Positions 1-10,473 of a stretch of DNA of 64,000 nucleotides are shown here, one piece after another. The notes under the pieces are model-generated. The model was not told where the DNA came from and did no database searches. It saw only the letters and a program-made list of their open reading frames with translations. Origin of the DNA: Desnuesiella massiliensis. Its GTDB lineage: Bacteria; Bacillota; Clostridia; Clostridiales; Clostridiaceae. Position 1 is the stretch's first letter. Every line of letters begins with the position of its first letter. The position numbers were made by a program, and so were the translations under genes. The stretch is taken from positions 1-64,000 of the forward strand of contig NZ_LN879450.1 of assembly GCF_001403615.1 (NCBI RefSeq). The letters are read 5' to 3'.

Positions 1-33
1 TTCTTATCATATAGGTTATCCCTATATGTTCGA

Positions 34-1544
<1,511 letters not shown>

Positions 1545-1644
1545 AAATTTAAGTTTGATTGCTCATTCTTACTTTGTCTTATGATTTCTCATAAAGAATT
1601 GCTGGTTTCATGTTTATTTTCCTCTGTTTAATTTTCAAAGACCA

Positions 1645-1807
1645 TGTCGCTTCATCTGAGCGACTTCTATATCTTATCATCTAAGTTTCTGCTTGTCAAC
1701 AAATTTTTTTAGATTTTTTTAATCTTTTTTAACTTGTTGTTTTCTCAGTGTACTTAAATGATTCGTTTCAGTGTCGCTTGCTTCAGGCGACTTCTATATA
1801 TTATCAC
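1645..1807 (-). repeat. Duplicated rRNA leader/promoter module
   Basis: Two copies of a short stem-loop plus promoter -10 region lie at 1645-1680 and 1772-1807. Both read on + as gtcgct-loop-agcgac or aggcgac, followed by cttctata and ttatca. The copy nearer 16S has a consensus -35. The distal copy has a good -10 (GATAAT, 1800-1805) but no clear -35. This suggests tandem rRNA promoters of unequal quality. Confidence 0.6.
1671..1699 (-). promoter_or_regulatory. 16S rRNA operon proximal promoter (sigma-A type)
   Basis: On the minus strand TTGACA (1694-1699) is followed by 17 bases and TAAGAT (1671-1676). A GC-containing leader stem-loop (about 1645-1666) and the box-like segment tctttgaaaattaaac follow before the 16S gene. 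Consensus -35 and correct spacing make this a credible rRNA P promoter. Confidence 0.75.
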
Positions 1808-2482
1808 AGGAGCTTAACCCCATATGATAAGTATAATCTATATGATTGAAAATGTATATTGTTTTCTATTAATTTCTTTAAATTTCGCTATGTTTCTTAT
1901 ATGGACACACTAGGAGGTGTTAGACGATATTATTAGAATTTTATCAATTATTAGAGTTATTATAATATAGTTAATGGTTCTTAGCTATTAACTTACATAC
2001 GCCTCATAGAGTCTGAAAGGTTGGTATTGGGGAACACGTATAAATTAGAATTACACATAAACTCACTATTATATAGAAACAAAATAATAAAGCTATTACT
2101 TATTTTTTATATACTTATATGCTTAAAATTTACTTATATATTTATTAGTATTCTACACATATCGTTTTTTATACTTAAGTATTAATAACTGTTTTGTGGG
2201 GTTTTTCATTATTACTATGATTTTGTTCATAGTAATGCTTATCATAGGACGTCCCCCTATTTATTGCTATTTAAAAATTACTTCAGAATATGTCGTGGTT
2301 TTATATTAAATCTTGAATTGTTATCTTTGACTTAATATGTATGATTTACTGTATCACTAAGATATAGATACTATACAGAAATTTTAGATAATTTAACCAA
2401 TATTCCTTATGTGTGTTGAACAAGCTATTTAAATATGATATACTTCCTAATATATTTTTATTTAATGAGGAGGAATTTATTA
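1808..2482. other. Intergenic stretch between rRNA leader and CNNM gene
   Basis: No convincing gene. The one distinct structure is a 10-bp inverted repeat with a 6-base loop at 2211-2236 (attactatga / tcatagtaat), flanked by gtgggg and gtcccc. I could not match it to a known RNA family. Confidence 0.4.
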
Positions 2483-3787
2483 ATGGACACGGACCCTAGC
2501 AGTATACTTATGCAAATTCTTTTAATCTTAGTTCTAATTCTAATGAATGCTTTCTTCGCAGCTTCGGAGATAGCTATCGTATCTTTAAACAAGTCGAAAA
2601 TTTCACTTCTTGCTGAAAATGGTGACAAGAAAGCAAAAATATTATTAAAATTAATAGAGGAGCCAAGTAGATTTTTAGCTACTATACAAGTAGGTATAAC
2701 TCTTGGAGGTTTTTTTGCTAGTGCATCTGCAGCAACTAATCTTTCACAGCCTTTAGCTGCTTTACTTTCAAAATTTAACATACCAGGTAGTGGAGAGATA
2801 GCACTTATTGCAGTAACAATAATTTTATCTTACATTACTCTTGTATTAGGTGAGCTTTATCCGAAAAGATTAGCACTACAAAACGCTGAAGGTATAGCTA
2901 AATTTGCTGTAAAACCTATATTGTTAATATCTAAGGTCGCAGCGCCCTTCGTAAAGATATTAACTTTATCAACAAACTTATTAGTAAGAATTTCAGGAAT
3001 TAATAGTGATAATCTTGATGAGAAGGTATCAAAAGAAGAGATACGAATGATGATTAATGCCGGAGAAGAAAATGGTGTATTTAATGAAATAGAAAAGGAA
3101 ATGATAAACGGTATTTTTGAATTTGATAATACATTAGCAAAGGAAATTATGACTCCCAGAGTTAATGTTTTCATGCTTGATATAAAGACTGATCCAAGTG
3201 CAATATTAGTGAGGGTTTTAGAAGAACAGTACTCTAGAGTCCCTATATACGAATATGACATTGATAATATAATTGGTGTTTTGTATATGAAGGACTTATT
3301 TATTGAATCAAATAGGGGAGAACTTACTAAAGATACTATAAGAAATATTCTAAGACCTGCTCATTTTGTACCTGAGACAAAAAATATAGATGAACTTTTT
3401 AGAGAACTTCAACGTACCAAAAATCACATGGCCCTATTAATTGATGAATATGGAGCATTTAATGGTGTTGTTACTATTGAGGATCTTATTGAAGAAGTAA
3501 TGGGAAATATCTTTGATGAATACGATGAAAATAATGATAACATAATCAAGCTTGATGATACTAATTATTTAGTGGATGGCTTTACAGATATAGATGATAT
3601 AAACGAAGCTTTAAATCTAAATCTTCCATCAGAGATATTTGATACAATAGGTGGATTTTTGATAGATCTTTTAGGCTATATACCTAAGTCTAATGAAAAA
3701 AGCATCATAGAATATAATAATTTGAATTTTACTGTTGAAAAAGTAGAAAAGAAAAGAATCAGTAAGATTAAAATTTCTATAAATTAG
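2483..3787 (+). CDS. CNNM/CorC (HlyC-type) transporter-associated membrane protein
   Basis: A 434-residue member of the UPF0053/HlyC-CorC family. The N-terminal DUF21/CNNM domain (about 1-180) has three to four hydrophobic segments. A CBS-domain pair follows (about 200-330), then the CorC_HlyC domain at the C terminus (about 345-430). Homologues affect Mg2+/Co2+ homeostasis or Na+-coupled Mg2+ efflux; older 'hemolysin' names are unreliable. An upstream in-frame ATG at 2435 exists, but GAGGAGG (2467-2473) sits nine bases before the ATG at 2483, so I chose that start. It stands alone and is followed by a stem-loop. Confidence 0.9.
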   Translation: MDTDPSSILMQILLILVLILMNAFFAASEIAIVSLNKSKISLLAENGDKKAKILLKLIEEPSRFLATIQVGITLGGFFASASAATNLSQPLAALLSKFNIPGSGEIALIAVTIILSYITLVLGELYPKRLALQNAEGIAKFAVKPILLISKVAAPFVKILTLSTNLLVRISGINSDNLDEKVSKEEIRMMINAGEENGVFNEIEKEMINGIFEFDNTLAKEIMTPRVNVFMLDIKTDPSAILVRVLEEQYSRVPIYEYDIDNIIGVLYMKDLFIESNRGELTKDTIRNILRPAHFVPETKNIDELFRELQRTKNHMALLIDEYGAFNGVVTIEDLIEEVMGNIFDEYDENNDNIIKLDDTNYLVDGFTDIDDINEALNLNLPSEIFDTIGGFLIDLLGYIPKSNEKSIIEYNNLNFTVEKVEKKRISKIKISIN

Positions 3788-3795
3788 TCATATGT

Positions 3796-3823
3796 AAGGA
3801 GTATATTGCCTAATATACTCCTT
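3796..3823 (+). terminator. Stem-loop after CNNM gene
   Basis: Perfect 11-bp inverted repeat (aaggagtatat / atatactcctt) with a 6-base loop, starting eight bases after the stop. The trailing tract is AT-rich rather than pure T, so termination is likely but not certain. Confidence 0.6.
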
Positions 3824-3931
3824 ATATTTATTTATATTGTCTATCAGATCCATAAACCTATGTTTATAGTAGAATTTTTTGGCTTTTACGTAGCTCACAA
3901 AGCTCAGCGCCTTAACAGAATAGCTTAACCT

Positions 3932-4765
3932 CTATTTTTCTACTACAATACACATAGTCTTAGATTTCATATCATAAGAATTACCTGTTACATCCGAAAA
4001 CACTTGTATATTTTTAAAACCTACTTTTTTTAGTTCCTCTGCTATCGTATCCTTTGTGTAATAATGATCCCATATCCTATAGGCATTTATCTTTCCTTCT
4101 TTATCAATTATTACATATTGATTTAACCTTATATTTTCTTCATAAATATAATGAGCTTCTATACATATATGGGCATCTGGGGCCCAGAATCCACCCCCTT
4201 CGTTCAAATACCATGTATTATTTTCAGTTTTTCCTTCATAATTTTTTGGAGTAAATACGTCAAAGATAAACTTTCCTCCGCTTTTCAAAGCCTCATATAT
4301 CTTCTTTAATAACATTTCTCGTTGTACATGGGATAAAACTCCAAAATCACAATAAATTAAAGTAATTAAATCAAATTCATCTCTATATCCTATATCAAGA
4401 TAGTCCTGATAGATATACTCAATATTATAACCTTTTTCTTCAGCTTTCTGTTTAGCATATTCTATGGATCTTTGGGAAAAATCTATTGCTGTCAACAAAT
4501 ATCCTTTTTCAGCTAATCTTTCTGCATAAAGCCCTGGCCCACAGCCTAAATCTAAAAGCTTTTTATAGTCTTTACAAGGCGCTAGTTCACTAATCCATCC
4601 TACAGAACTATCAATAAAAGAATGCCTTCTACTTGCTGCTTCCAAGGCTGGATCTAGATGAGCCTTTAGCATTCCCTTAGATATATGATCATCATCCCAA
4701 AATTTCGCAGTACTTTCCTCATACAGCTTTGGTCTCTTTAGATATTGAAATATTTTATCTAACAT
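3932..4765 (-). CDS. Class I SAM-dependent methyltransferase
   Basis: A 277-residue predicted methyltransferase. The SAM-binding motif I (LLDLGCGPGLYAERLA, about residue 70-85) is followed by motif II acidic residue (LTAIDFS) and a later DLITLIYCDFG segment. The C terminus has the beta hairpin typical of small-molecule methyltransferases. The track begins at a GTG four codons upstream, but GGAG (4777-4780) is correctly placed for the ATG at 4765. Substrate cannot be deduced. It is monocistronic, convergent with the CNNM gene. Confidence 0.85.
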   Translation of the reverse strand: MLDKIFQYLKRPKLYEESTAKFWDDDHISKGMLKAHLDPALEAASRRHSFIDSSVGWISELAPCKDYKKLLDLGCGPGLYAERLAEKGYLLTAIDFSQRSIEYAKQKAEEKGYNIEYIYQDYLDIGYRDEFDLITLIYCDFGVLSHVQREMLLKKIYEALKSGGKFIFDVFTPKNYEGKTENNTWYLNEGGGFWAPDAHICIEAHYIYEENIRLNQYVIIDKEGKINAYRIWDHYYTKDTIAEELKKVGFKNIQVFSDVTGNSYDMKSKTMCIVVEK

Positions 4766-4898
4766 TTTTATACACACTCCTATTATTACTTTTTACTAAC
4801 ATCAATGTTTTTACAATAAAGCACTATTATTCATATGGCTTTCGTGACTCCCTCTCCCCTTAATAATTATTTGTAACAATATGAATTAATTAAAACAA

Positions 4899-4928
4899 AA
4901 AGAGCCGTGATTTTACTCTACGGCTCTT
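4899..4928 (-). terminator. Rho-independent terminator (minus strand)
   Basis: Arms aagagccgt (4900-4908) and acggctctt (4920-4928). On the minus strand the stem is followed by TTTTTGTTTT. It would stop transcription coming from the DJ-1/DUF2785 genes or from the intergenic region to its right. Confidence 0.75.
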
Positions 4929-5027
4929 AAAAATAAGATGGAATACTATTTGCCGAGAGTGCAGAAATAAAATCATAATTGATATAATAGGCACACTAAA
5001 AAAGCTGTTAAATAAACAGTTTTCTAC

Positions 5028-5129
5028 CTATTCAATTAATGATTTTATCCTACCTCTCCATGCTGCACTCATGTTAGTTGACTGCTTAACATCAAGCGTA
5101 CCGGATAGCATTCCACCTTTCTTAATCAT
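5028..5129 (-). other. Short ORF of 33 codons, possible gene relic
   Basis: The 470-base gap 4766-5236 contains one open frame on the minus strand: MIKKGGMLSGTLDVKQSTNM then SAAWRGRIKSLIE. It has no clear ribosome binding site; a purine-rich AAGGTGG lies inside, too close to the second ATG. The amino-acid composition looks protein-like, so it may be the tail of a decayed gene. I do not recognise it. Confidence 0.25.
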
Positions 5130-5236
5130 ATTGTTACATCTAAATTTTACCATAACAAAGTTATGATGTCGATATCCTATAGATATGCCTACTAAATTAA
5201 TTAGGATAGTTCACCGCAACTTGTGTTTTGTTTAAA

Positions 5237-5803
5237 CTACTTTTTATCTTTAATATTCTTTAACCAGTTATAGCTATCTTTGATTTCTTTATCATCTTTA
5301 TAAATATTCATTACTTTTTGTAATTCAATAGCGAATTCAATAAATGCTTGACCAATTGATGTTATACAATTTCCATCTATAACAACATCCTCATCCACTA
5401 TAACCACTTTTTCATATACGTGCTTGTTGTTTTCATCTACTCTAAATCCTTGACTATCACCATTAGCCTTTTTATAATCAAGCAATCCGTAATATGCCAT
5501 AAGCTCGGCTCCCCCACAAATACCAGCAATAAATTTATTCTTTTCATTTAATCTAGAAATAAACTCCTTCAGTTCTGTTTTTTCATAAAGCTGCTCTGGA
5601 TTTCCTCCAGGAATAATAAAAAGATCAATGTCCTCTGGATTTAATTCATGTATTGTTTTGTCCGGCAAATATTTTTGTTTTTCTTCACTTACATAAACAC
5701 GATTTTCTAAAGCAGCTGAGAAAATATTATCCCTAAACCCATTAACAGCAAATACAACTTCAAATTCACAAAAACCATCATAATAAAAAACGCATATGTT
5801 CAT
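5237..5803 (-). CDS. DJ-1/PfpI family protein
   Basis: A 188-residue class I glutamine-amidotransferase-like fold. The nucleophile elbow is visible as AGICGGAEL with Cys96, and the early acidic residue and FIIPGGNPEQL strand fit DJ-1/PfpI proteins. Members act as deglycases, chaperones, proteases or transcription-associated sensors; which one applies is not clear. It sits 22 bases downstream of the DUF2785 gene on the same strand, likely co-transcribed, with GAGGG before the ATG. Confidence 0.85.
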   Translation of the reverse strand: MNICVFYYDGFCEFEVVFAVNGFRDNIFSAALENRVYVSEEKQKYLPDKTIHELNPEDIDLFIIPGGNPEQLYEKTELKEFISRLNEKNKFIAGICGGAELMAYYGLLDYKKANGDSQGFRVDENNKHVYEKVVIVDEDVVIDGNCITSIGQAFIEFAIELQKVMNIYKDDKEIKDSYNWLKNIKDKK

Positions 5804-5825
5804 TTAATAACCCTCTTTCTTTTAC

Positions 5826-6650
5826 TTATAGTGTGTTAAGTATTTTTTTAATCTCTTCAATAATAAACTTTGAATCCTCTTTTTCTAATAATCTAAAATA
5901 TAGGCTTCTCAAAAATCCTTTTATATTGACCTTTAAATGAAAATTATCTATATAGCTATTCCTTGGATTTTCAATTCTAAATTCTTGTAACCACCCCACT
6001 ATTTCTGAACTGCTAAGTAGTTTTCTGTTAAAAACGTTCTCTACTACCGTAACCATTCTTTCACTCTCTTCATCTATATAAACATAATATTCTATAGATA
6101 CCTTAGCTTTTATAGAATCCAAAATATCTATCAAGTCAGTTTTATTAAAACAAATACATTGAACTAATTCATCTAAAGCATCTGCAGTATGAGCTGCTGA
6201 ATGGGCCCAGCCTTTTACTTCAACATATCCTCTCACATCCCGTTCATTAAGCATATATTCTATAAGTTTGTCCTTTACTTCATACAATACCTCTTCTGAT
6301 AAAAAATCTTCTTTTCTGTGCTCATTTATAATAAGAGCAACTACTAACACTGAGAAGGCTCTTTTAAAAACTGCATCCTCTTCTTTATCATATAATTTAT
6401 AAAAAAGATGTGATCCGTCTAAGCTAATATTTAGCAGAACTTTAAGCTCTTCGGAAGTAAATCTGCTCTTTGAAATCCAATTAAATAAAATTCCGTATAT
6501 TAGCTCATCTCGAAGTTCAGAATCTAGTGATCCTATATTCTCTAGCATTTCTAACCCTAGGGTAAAATAATTCTCACCCTCTTCAAGTAAATAGTTATTG
6601 TTTTTAATCCTTTTTAATTTCTCTTTCAACATATTTTCTTCGTGGGTCAT
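5826..6650 (-). CDS. DUF2785 family protein
   Basis: A 274-residue helical protein resembling DUF2785. The signature-like segment GWAHSAAHTADALDEL lies about residue 146-161, inside an otherwise acidic, helix-rich chain with no membrane segment. Function of the family is unknown. GGAGGG precedes the ATG. It lies in a minus-strand cluster with a WYL regulator upstream and a DJ-1 protein downstream. Confidence 0.75.
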   Translation of the reverse strand: MTHEENMLKEKLKRIKNNNYLLEEGENYFTLGLEMLENIGSLDSELRDELIYGILFNWISKSRFTSEELKVLLNISLDGSHLFYKLYDKEEDAVFKRAFSVLVVALIINEHRKEDFLSEEVLYEVKDKLIEYMLNERDVRGYVEVKGWAHSAAHTADALDELVQCICFNKTDLIDILDSIKAKVSIEYYVYIDEESERMVTVVENVFNRKLLSSSEIVGWLQEFRIENPRNSYIDNFHLKVNIKGFLRSLYFRLLEKEDSKFIIEEIKKILNTL

Positions 6651-6718
6651 ACCATCCCTCCTAATCCTTTTAACCCTTTATTTTTCTATTATAAAACACA
6701 ATGACTGACACCTATATG

Positions 6719-7642
6719 TCAGTCATTGTATTTGCTATATATTTTATTTATATATATGATCATTTCTTTTCTTAATCTTTCAGGACCTAAAACTTCACAT
6801 TCATCCCCAAAGCTTAAAATGAATTTTTTTAAGCCTTCATCATCAGGGAATGAATCTTCTACTATATATGTTCCATCATCTAAACACTTTATCTTATCTT
6901 TTGAAAAATACTCGCTCAATTGCTCTCCTATTTTGCTAGAGAACTTTAATGTAACTAGAATGCCATTTTTTTCATAGCTTTCACTAAATATTTTTCCTAT
7001 TTTTTCTTTGGATATAGTATTTTTTATAAAGCCCTCTCCTAATTTCATATTTCTTACTCTAACAAGCTTGAACTTTCTATAATCTTTTCTTATTCTACAA
7101 AAGGCAATAATATACCACTGTCCTTCACTAAATTCTATTTGAATTGGTTCCACTATTCTCTTTGAATATTCCATTTTTCTGTTTATATATTCAAATTCTA
7201 ATGTCCTATTATCTTCAATTGCTTTATTTATCAAGAATAAATACTCCCTGAGCTCTCGTTCCATACTAAAGTGAGACATGTCTATACTAAGCTTTTCATA
7301 TTCTTGCTTCTCATTATTACGTAAAGCTTCGAACTTGAGTATTATGTCATTAAATTTCGGGTTGTTTCCAAATAGAAACTTTAAATTATCCATTACAGCA
7401 ATCAAAGGCTCAATTTCTTTTTTATTAAAGAATAGATTATTCAGATTATAGTTTTCCATAATATAATAGCCACCACCTTTTCCACCAGTGGCAGCTATAG
7501 GAACCCCTGCCTCACTTATTTTTTCTATATCGCGATATATGGTTCTCAAGGATACCTCAAAATGTTCCGCAAGCTCTTTTCCAGTGACTAAACCCTTTTG
7601 GGAAATTATTATTAAAATCGATAATAATCTATCTGCTCTCAT
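6719..7642 (-). CDS. HTH/WYL-domain transcriptional regulator (YafY-like)
   Basis: A 307-residue regulator with an N-terminal HTH_11 winged helix (about 1-60; VTGKELAEHFEVSLRTIYRD). The central WYL domain is about 140-215, seen as the GQWYIIAFCRIRKDYRKFKL stretch, followed by a WCX extension. WYL domains bind ligands, including single-stranded nucleic acid or nucleotides, in several characterised members. It probably controls the adjacent DUF2785/DJ-1 genes, which lie downstream on the same strand (68-base gap). Confidence 0.88.
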   Translation of the reverse strand: MRADRLLSILIIISQKGLVTGKELAEHFEVSLRTIYRDIEKISEAGVPIAATGGKGGGYYIMENYNLNNLFFNKKEIEPLIAVMDNLKFLFGNNPKFNDIILKFEALRNNEKQEYEKLSIDMSHFSMERELREYLFLINKAIEDNRTLEFEYINRKMEYSKRIVEPIQIEFSEGQWYIIAFCRIRKDYRKFKLVRVRNMKLGEGFIKNTISKEKIGKIFSESYEKNGILVTLKFSSKIGEQLSEYFSKDKIKCLDDGTYIVEDSFPDDEGLKKFILSFGDECEVLGPERLRKEMIIYINKIYSKYND

Positions 7643-7734
7643 AATATAAATAGGTTTTTAAACCCTTCCTACCTCATCATCAAATTTATTTTTATATTAA
7701 TTTTACCACACTTCATCTCTACATTTTTCTAATC

Positions 7735-8424
7735 TCAAAGAGATTTTATATATAAATTCTTAGATAATTCCTTAAGCCTATGCTCATCTAATATATATAT
7801 TATTTTATCCTCACATTTTACAATAGATGCTGTTTCAAGCTCTTTAAAAGTCCTATTTAAATGCCTATAGGTTGTTCCTAAAAATTGAGCAATCTCTTTA
7901 AAGGAGGAATTTAAGATTATATAGTTTTTATCCGTCATATGCTCAACTAAGTAACTAGATAATCTGTTTATAAGAGGATATACAAAGTTGTAGGAGCTGT
8001 TATTAATGGTAGCATAAAGTTTTTCGCTTAGAGACTCTACTAAATGATGCAGAAATTTTACATTATCTAAATACTTTTTTCTAAGTATATCTGAAGATAT
8101 TGCTATTAAATAAGTGTCTTCTATGGCATCAATATTGCAGAGTACAGGAATGTTTTTTAAAAGTTCTAAGTCCCCTATAGTATTAAATTCTTTATAAAAC
8201 TTTAGAAGCATTGACTTACCGTTTTCAAAGAGATAAGAAACTTTAATCTTTCCATCTACAAGCAAATAATAATACTCAAGCTTTGTTTCTGCTTCTAATA
8301 TATATTCATCTTTTTCGTAGAAATGAAGCTGTGCATGTTTTAATATATCCTTGTCAAGTATGTTTTCTATATTATGTTTATCAATATAGTGGGTTAAAAG
8401 ATTATGATCTGAAATTCTTCTCAT
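7735..8424 (-). CDS. Crp/Fnr family transcriptional regulator (YeiL-like)
   Basis: A 229-residue regulator with an N-terminal cyclic-nucleotide-binding-like jelly roll (about 25-120) and a C-terminal winged HTH (about 150-215; SSFKEIAQFLGTTYRHLNRT). No N-terminal cysteine cluster for a 4Fe-4S centre is visible. The longest frame starts at 8445, but GAAGGAG lies just before the ATG at 8424, so I chose that. It is divergent from two YdcZ-type transporter genes, a common partner arrangement for this regulator type. Confidence 0.85.
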   Translation of the reverse strand: MRRISDHNLLTHYIDKHNIENILDKDILKHAQLHFYEKDEYILEAETKLEYYYLLVDGKIKVSYLFENGKSMLLKFYKEFNTIGDLELLKNIPVLCNIDAIEDTYLIAISSDILRKKYLDNVKFLHHLVESLSEKLYATINNSSYNFVYPLINRLSSYLVEHMTDKNYIILNSSFKEIAQFLGTTYRHLNRTFKELETASIVKCEDKIIYILDEHRLKELSKNLYIKSL

Positions 8425-8438
8425 AAATTCTCCTTCAT

Positions 8439-8452
8439 ATGACATATGTCAT
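8439..8452. promoter_or_regulatory. Perfect 14-bp palindrome, candidate Crp/Fnr operator
   Basis: ATGACATATGTCAT is exactly self-complementary and sits just upstream of the regulator start, between it and the divergent transporter operon. It fits an autoregulatory dimer site. Binding by this protein is inferred only from position. Confidence 0.45.
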
Positions 8453-8518
8453 GTCCTAATTTATATAAAATATTATAATTTACTTATAAACCATTGTAAA
8501 TCATTAGGAGGAATGCAT

Positions 8519-8941
8519 ATGTATAAAAACTTAGCTCTTATAAATGGCGCTATACTGGCCATAATGGTTTTTTTAAATGGCATGCAATCAAGTATAATAG
8601 GGCCTTATATGAGCACTTTAATATTTCATGTAATAGGTTTTATCTTAATTATAATTATATCCATAATAAAGAAGAATAGGCTCTCAAATTTAAAAGAAAT
8701 ACCCTTTATGTTTTTCCTTCCAGGCATACTAAGCGTTATAACTATACTTTTAAACAATATCTCTATACCTCAAATAGGCTTGACCCTTGCCATAGGAGTG
8801 ACTTTGTTTGGCCAGCTTGTAATGTCTAGCTTAGTAGAGCATTTTGGATTATTTGGAATGCCTATTAATAGTTTTAAGAAGGAAAAGATATTAGGTTTTT
8901 CTATAATTTCGCTTGGAATAATAGTGATGATTACTATGTAA
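8519..8941 (+). CDS. DMT-superfamily membrane protein, YdcZ/DUF606 type (first of pair)
   Basis: A 140-residue protein with four or five predicted membrane helices and DUF606-like features (ALINGAILAIMVFLNG near the N terminus). An ATG at 8513 is only one base from the AGGAGG (8506-8511), whereas the ATG at 8519 is seven bases away and is preferred. The second half-size partner starts 12 bases downstream. The two probably form a heterodimeric small transporter, as other paired half-size DMT proteins do; substrate is unknown. Confidence 0.82.
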   Translation: MYKNLALINGAILAIMVFLNGMQSSIIGPYMSTLIFHVIGFILIIIISIIKKNRLSNLKEIPFMFFLPGILSVITILLNNISIPQIGLTLAIGVTLFGQLVMSSLVEHFGLFGMPINSFKKEKILGFSIISLGIIVMITM

Positions 8942-8953
8942 GGAGGGATCAAA

Positions 8954-9418
8954 ATGATATATATATTCTTATCCTTTTTAACAGGGGTATCAATAGTTAT
9001 AAACATGATGTTAAATGGAAAGCTGGCTCAAAGAGAGGGCATGACAAATGGAGTTATTATTAATTATTTAATGGCTACCCTATCTTCTATGATGCTATGT
9101 GCCATTATGGTAAAGTCTATGCCATCTTATTCGGCTATAAGATCTGTTCCCCTCCCCTATTTTTTAGGGGGTTTCATAGGAGTTTTAACAACCTATATGT
9201 TTAACATCATAGTTCCTAGAGTACCTGCAGTATATGTAGTTATACTTCGCTTTATAGGTCAAATGCTTGCAAGTGCAGTTATAGATTATATGTATTTAGG
9301 TATTTTTTCTAAAGGAAAGATATTAGGAGGTATGTTATTTCTTATAGGACTTATAATTAATGCAAAAATCGATAATAAATATACTGAAGAAAAGCTTAAG
9401 TTAAGTAAGAATGTTTAA
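8954..9418 (+). CDS. DMT-superfamily membrane protein, YdcZ/DUF606 type (second of pair)
   Basis: A 154-residue partner to the preceding gene, with the same NMMLNGKLAQREG motif region and five hydrophobic segments (for example VYVVILRFIGQMLASAVIDY). AGGAGGG precedes the ATG by six bases and the 12-base intergenic gap indicates one operon. Sequence shows divergence from its neighbour, so this is an old duplication, not a recent one. Regulated, by position, by the divergent Crp/Fnr-type protein. Confidence 0.82.
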   Translation: MIYIFLSFLTGVSIVINMMLNGKLAQREGMTNGVIINYLMATLSSMMLCAIMVKSMPSYSAIRSVPLPYFLGGFIGVLTTYMFNIIVPRVPAVYVVILRFIGQMLASAVIDYMYLGIFSKGKILGGMLFLIGLIINAKIDNKYTEEKLKLSKNV

Positions 9419-9491
9419 ATACTAATAGACTTTTATATAAAAAAATTTGTATGTTATAATTATAAAAACTAATCACTTAAGGGGGATTAAG

Positions 9492-10184
9492 ATGAAATAC
9501 GAAATTATATTATTTGATGCCGATGAAACTTTATTTGATTTCAAAAAATCCGAAAAACATGCTCTTAAAAGTGCTATGCTTGAATTTAATATAGAATATG
9601 ATGAAAACCATCACTTGGAAGTATATAAGGATATAAATACGGTTATATGGAAAGAACTTGAGGATGGGCTTATTACTCAGGATAAGTTAAAGGTTGAAAG
9701 ATTTAAAAGATTCTTCCATAAATTAAATATACAATTTGATGAGGTAAAATTTGCAAAATCCTATATGAGGCATTTGTCCCAATCATCTTTCTTATATGAT
9801 GACAGTACACCCCTTATAGAAAGCCTTTATAAAACTCATAGACTTTCTATAATCACTAATGGCCTTACGGATGTTCAGAATACTAAAATAAGAAAATCTA
9901 CTATAGCAAAATACTTTGAAGATGTAGTGATATCTGAGGAAGTTAAGGTGTCAAAGCCAGATGCTAGAATATTTGAACTAGCTTTAAGCAATCTAAAGTA
10001 TACTGATAAGAGCAAGGTGCTAATGGTAGGGGATAGTTTATCTTCTGATATACAAGGTGGAATAAATTTTGGTATAGATACCTGCTGGTTCAACCCTAAT
10101 AAGATTGTAAATAAAACTTCAGTAAAGCCTACCTATGAGATTTCTAGTTTGATGGAGCTTGAGGATATATGTAAGTTGAAATAA
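9492..10184 (+). CDS. yjjG: HAD-family pyrimidine 5'-nucleotidase, YjjG type
   Basis: A 230-residue HAD hydrolase. Motif I is LFDADETLFDF (residues about 7-17, nucleophile and acid/base aspartates), motif II SIITNGL, motif III the lysine in EVKVSKPDARIFE, and motif IV MVGDSLSSDIQGG. This arrangement matches YjjG-type nucleotidases that clear non-canonical pyrimidine nucleotides. The longest frame begins at 9447, but GGGGGATTAAG directly precedes the ATG at 9492. Monocistronic. Confidence 0.85.
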   Translation: MKYEIILFDADETLFDFKKSEKHALKSAMLEFNIEYDENHHLEVYKDINTVIWKELEDGLITQDKLKVERFKRFFHKLNIQFDEVKFAKSYMRHLSQSSFLYDDSTPLIESLYKTHRLSIITNGLTDVQNTKIRKSTIAKYFEDVVISEEVKVSKPDARIFELALSNLKYTDKSKVLMVGDSLSSDIQGGINFGIDTCWFNPNKIVNKTSVKPTYEISSLMELEDICKLK

Positions 10185-10289
10185 AAATCTTATGTTTCTA
10201 GATACAAATGACAACCTCCATAAATTGTATTTTATAAGTAAAATTAAATTTCTGTAATACTTAAAGTGACTTACCCCCCTTTCATATGA

Positions 10290-10334
10290 TTATACCAAAT
10301 TAATATAAGGATAAAATATATTAATTTGGTATAA
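10290..10334. repeat. 18-bp perfect inverted repeat
   Basis: Arms 10290-10307 (ttataccaaattaatata) and 10317-10334 are exact complements separated by the 9-base spacer aggataaaa. No T-run follows on either strand. It is the main feature of the 289-base gap between yjjG and the next gene. Confidence 0.8.
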
Positions 10335-10473
10335 CACAATTAATATGCATATAATTACATTTAAGTATATATAAGTACATTTCTTAATTATTTATACATA
10401 AAAGTAATATTATTGAAACTTATTGTTATATAATGTATGATTAATTTAAAGCTTGTAAAGGAAGGGGTTATAA

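Noticed and set aside
2435..2482. Upstream start for the CNNM protein
   Set aside because: No ribosome binding site; GAGGAGG is correctly spaced for the ATG at 2483.
1808..2482. Possible riboswitch upstream of the CNNM gene (Mg2+- or c-di-AMP-type)
   Set aside because: Only a short hairpin is present and no conserved core of those families could be found.
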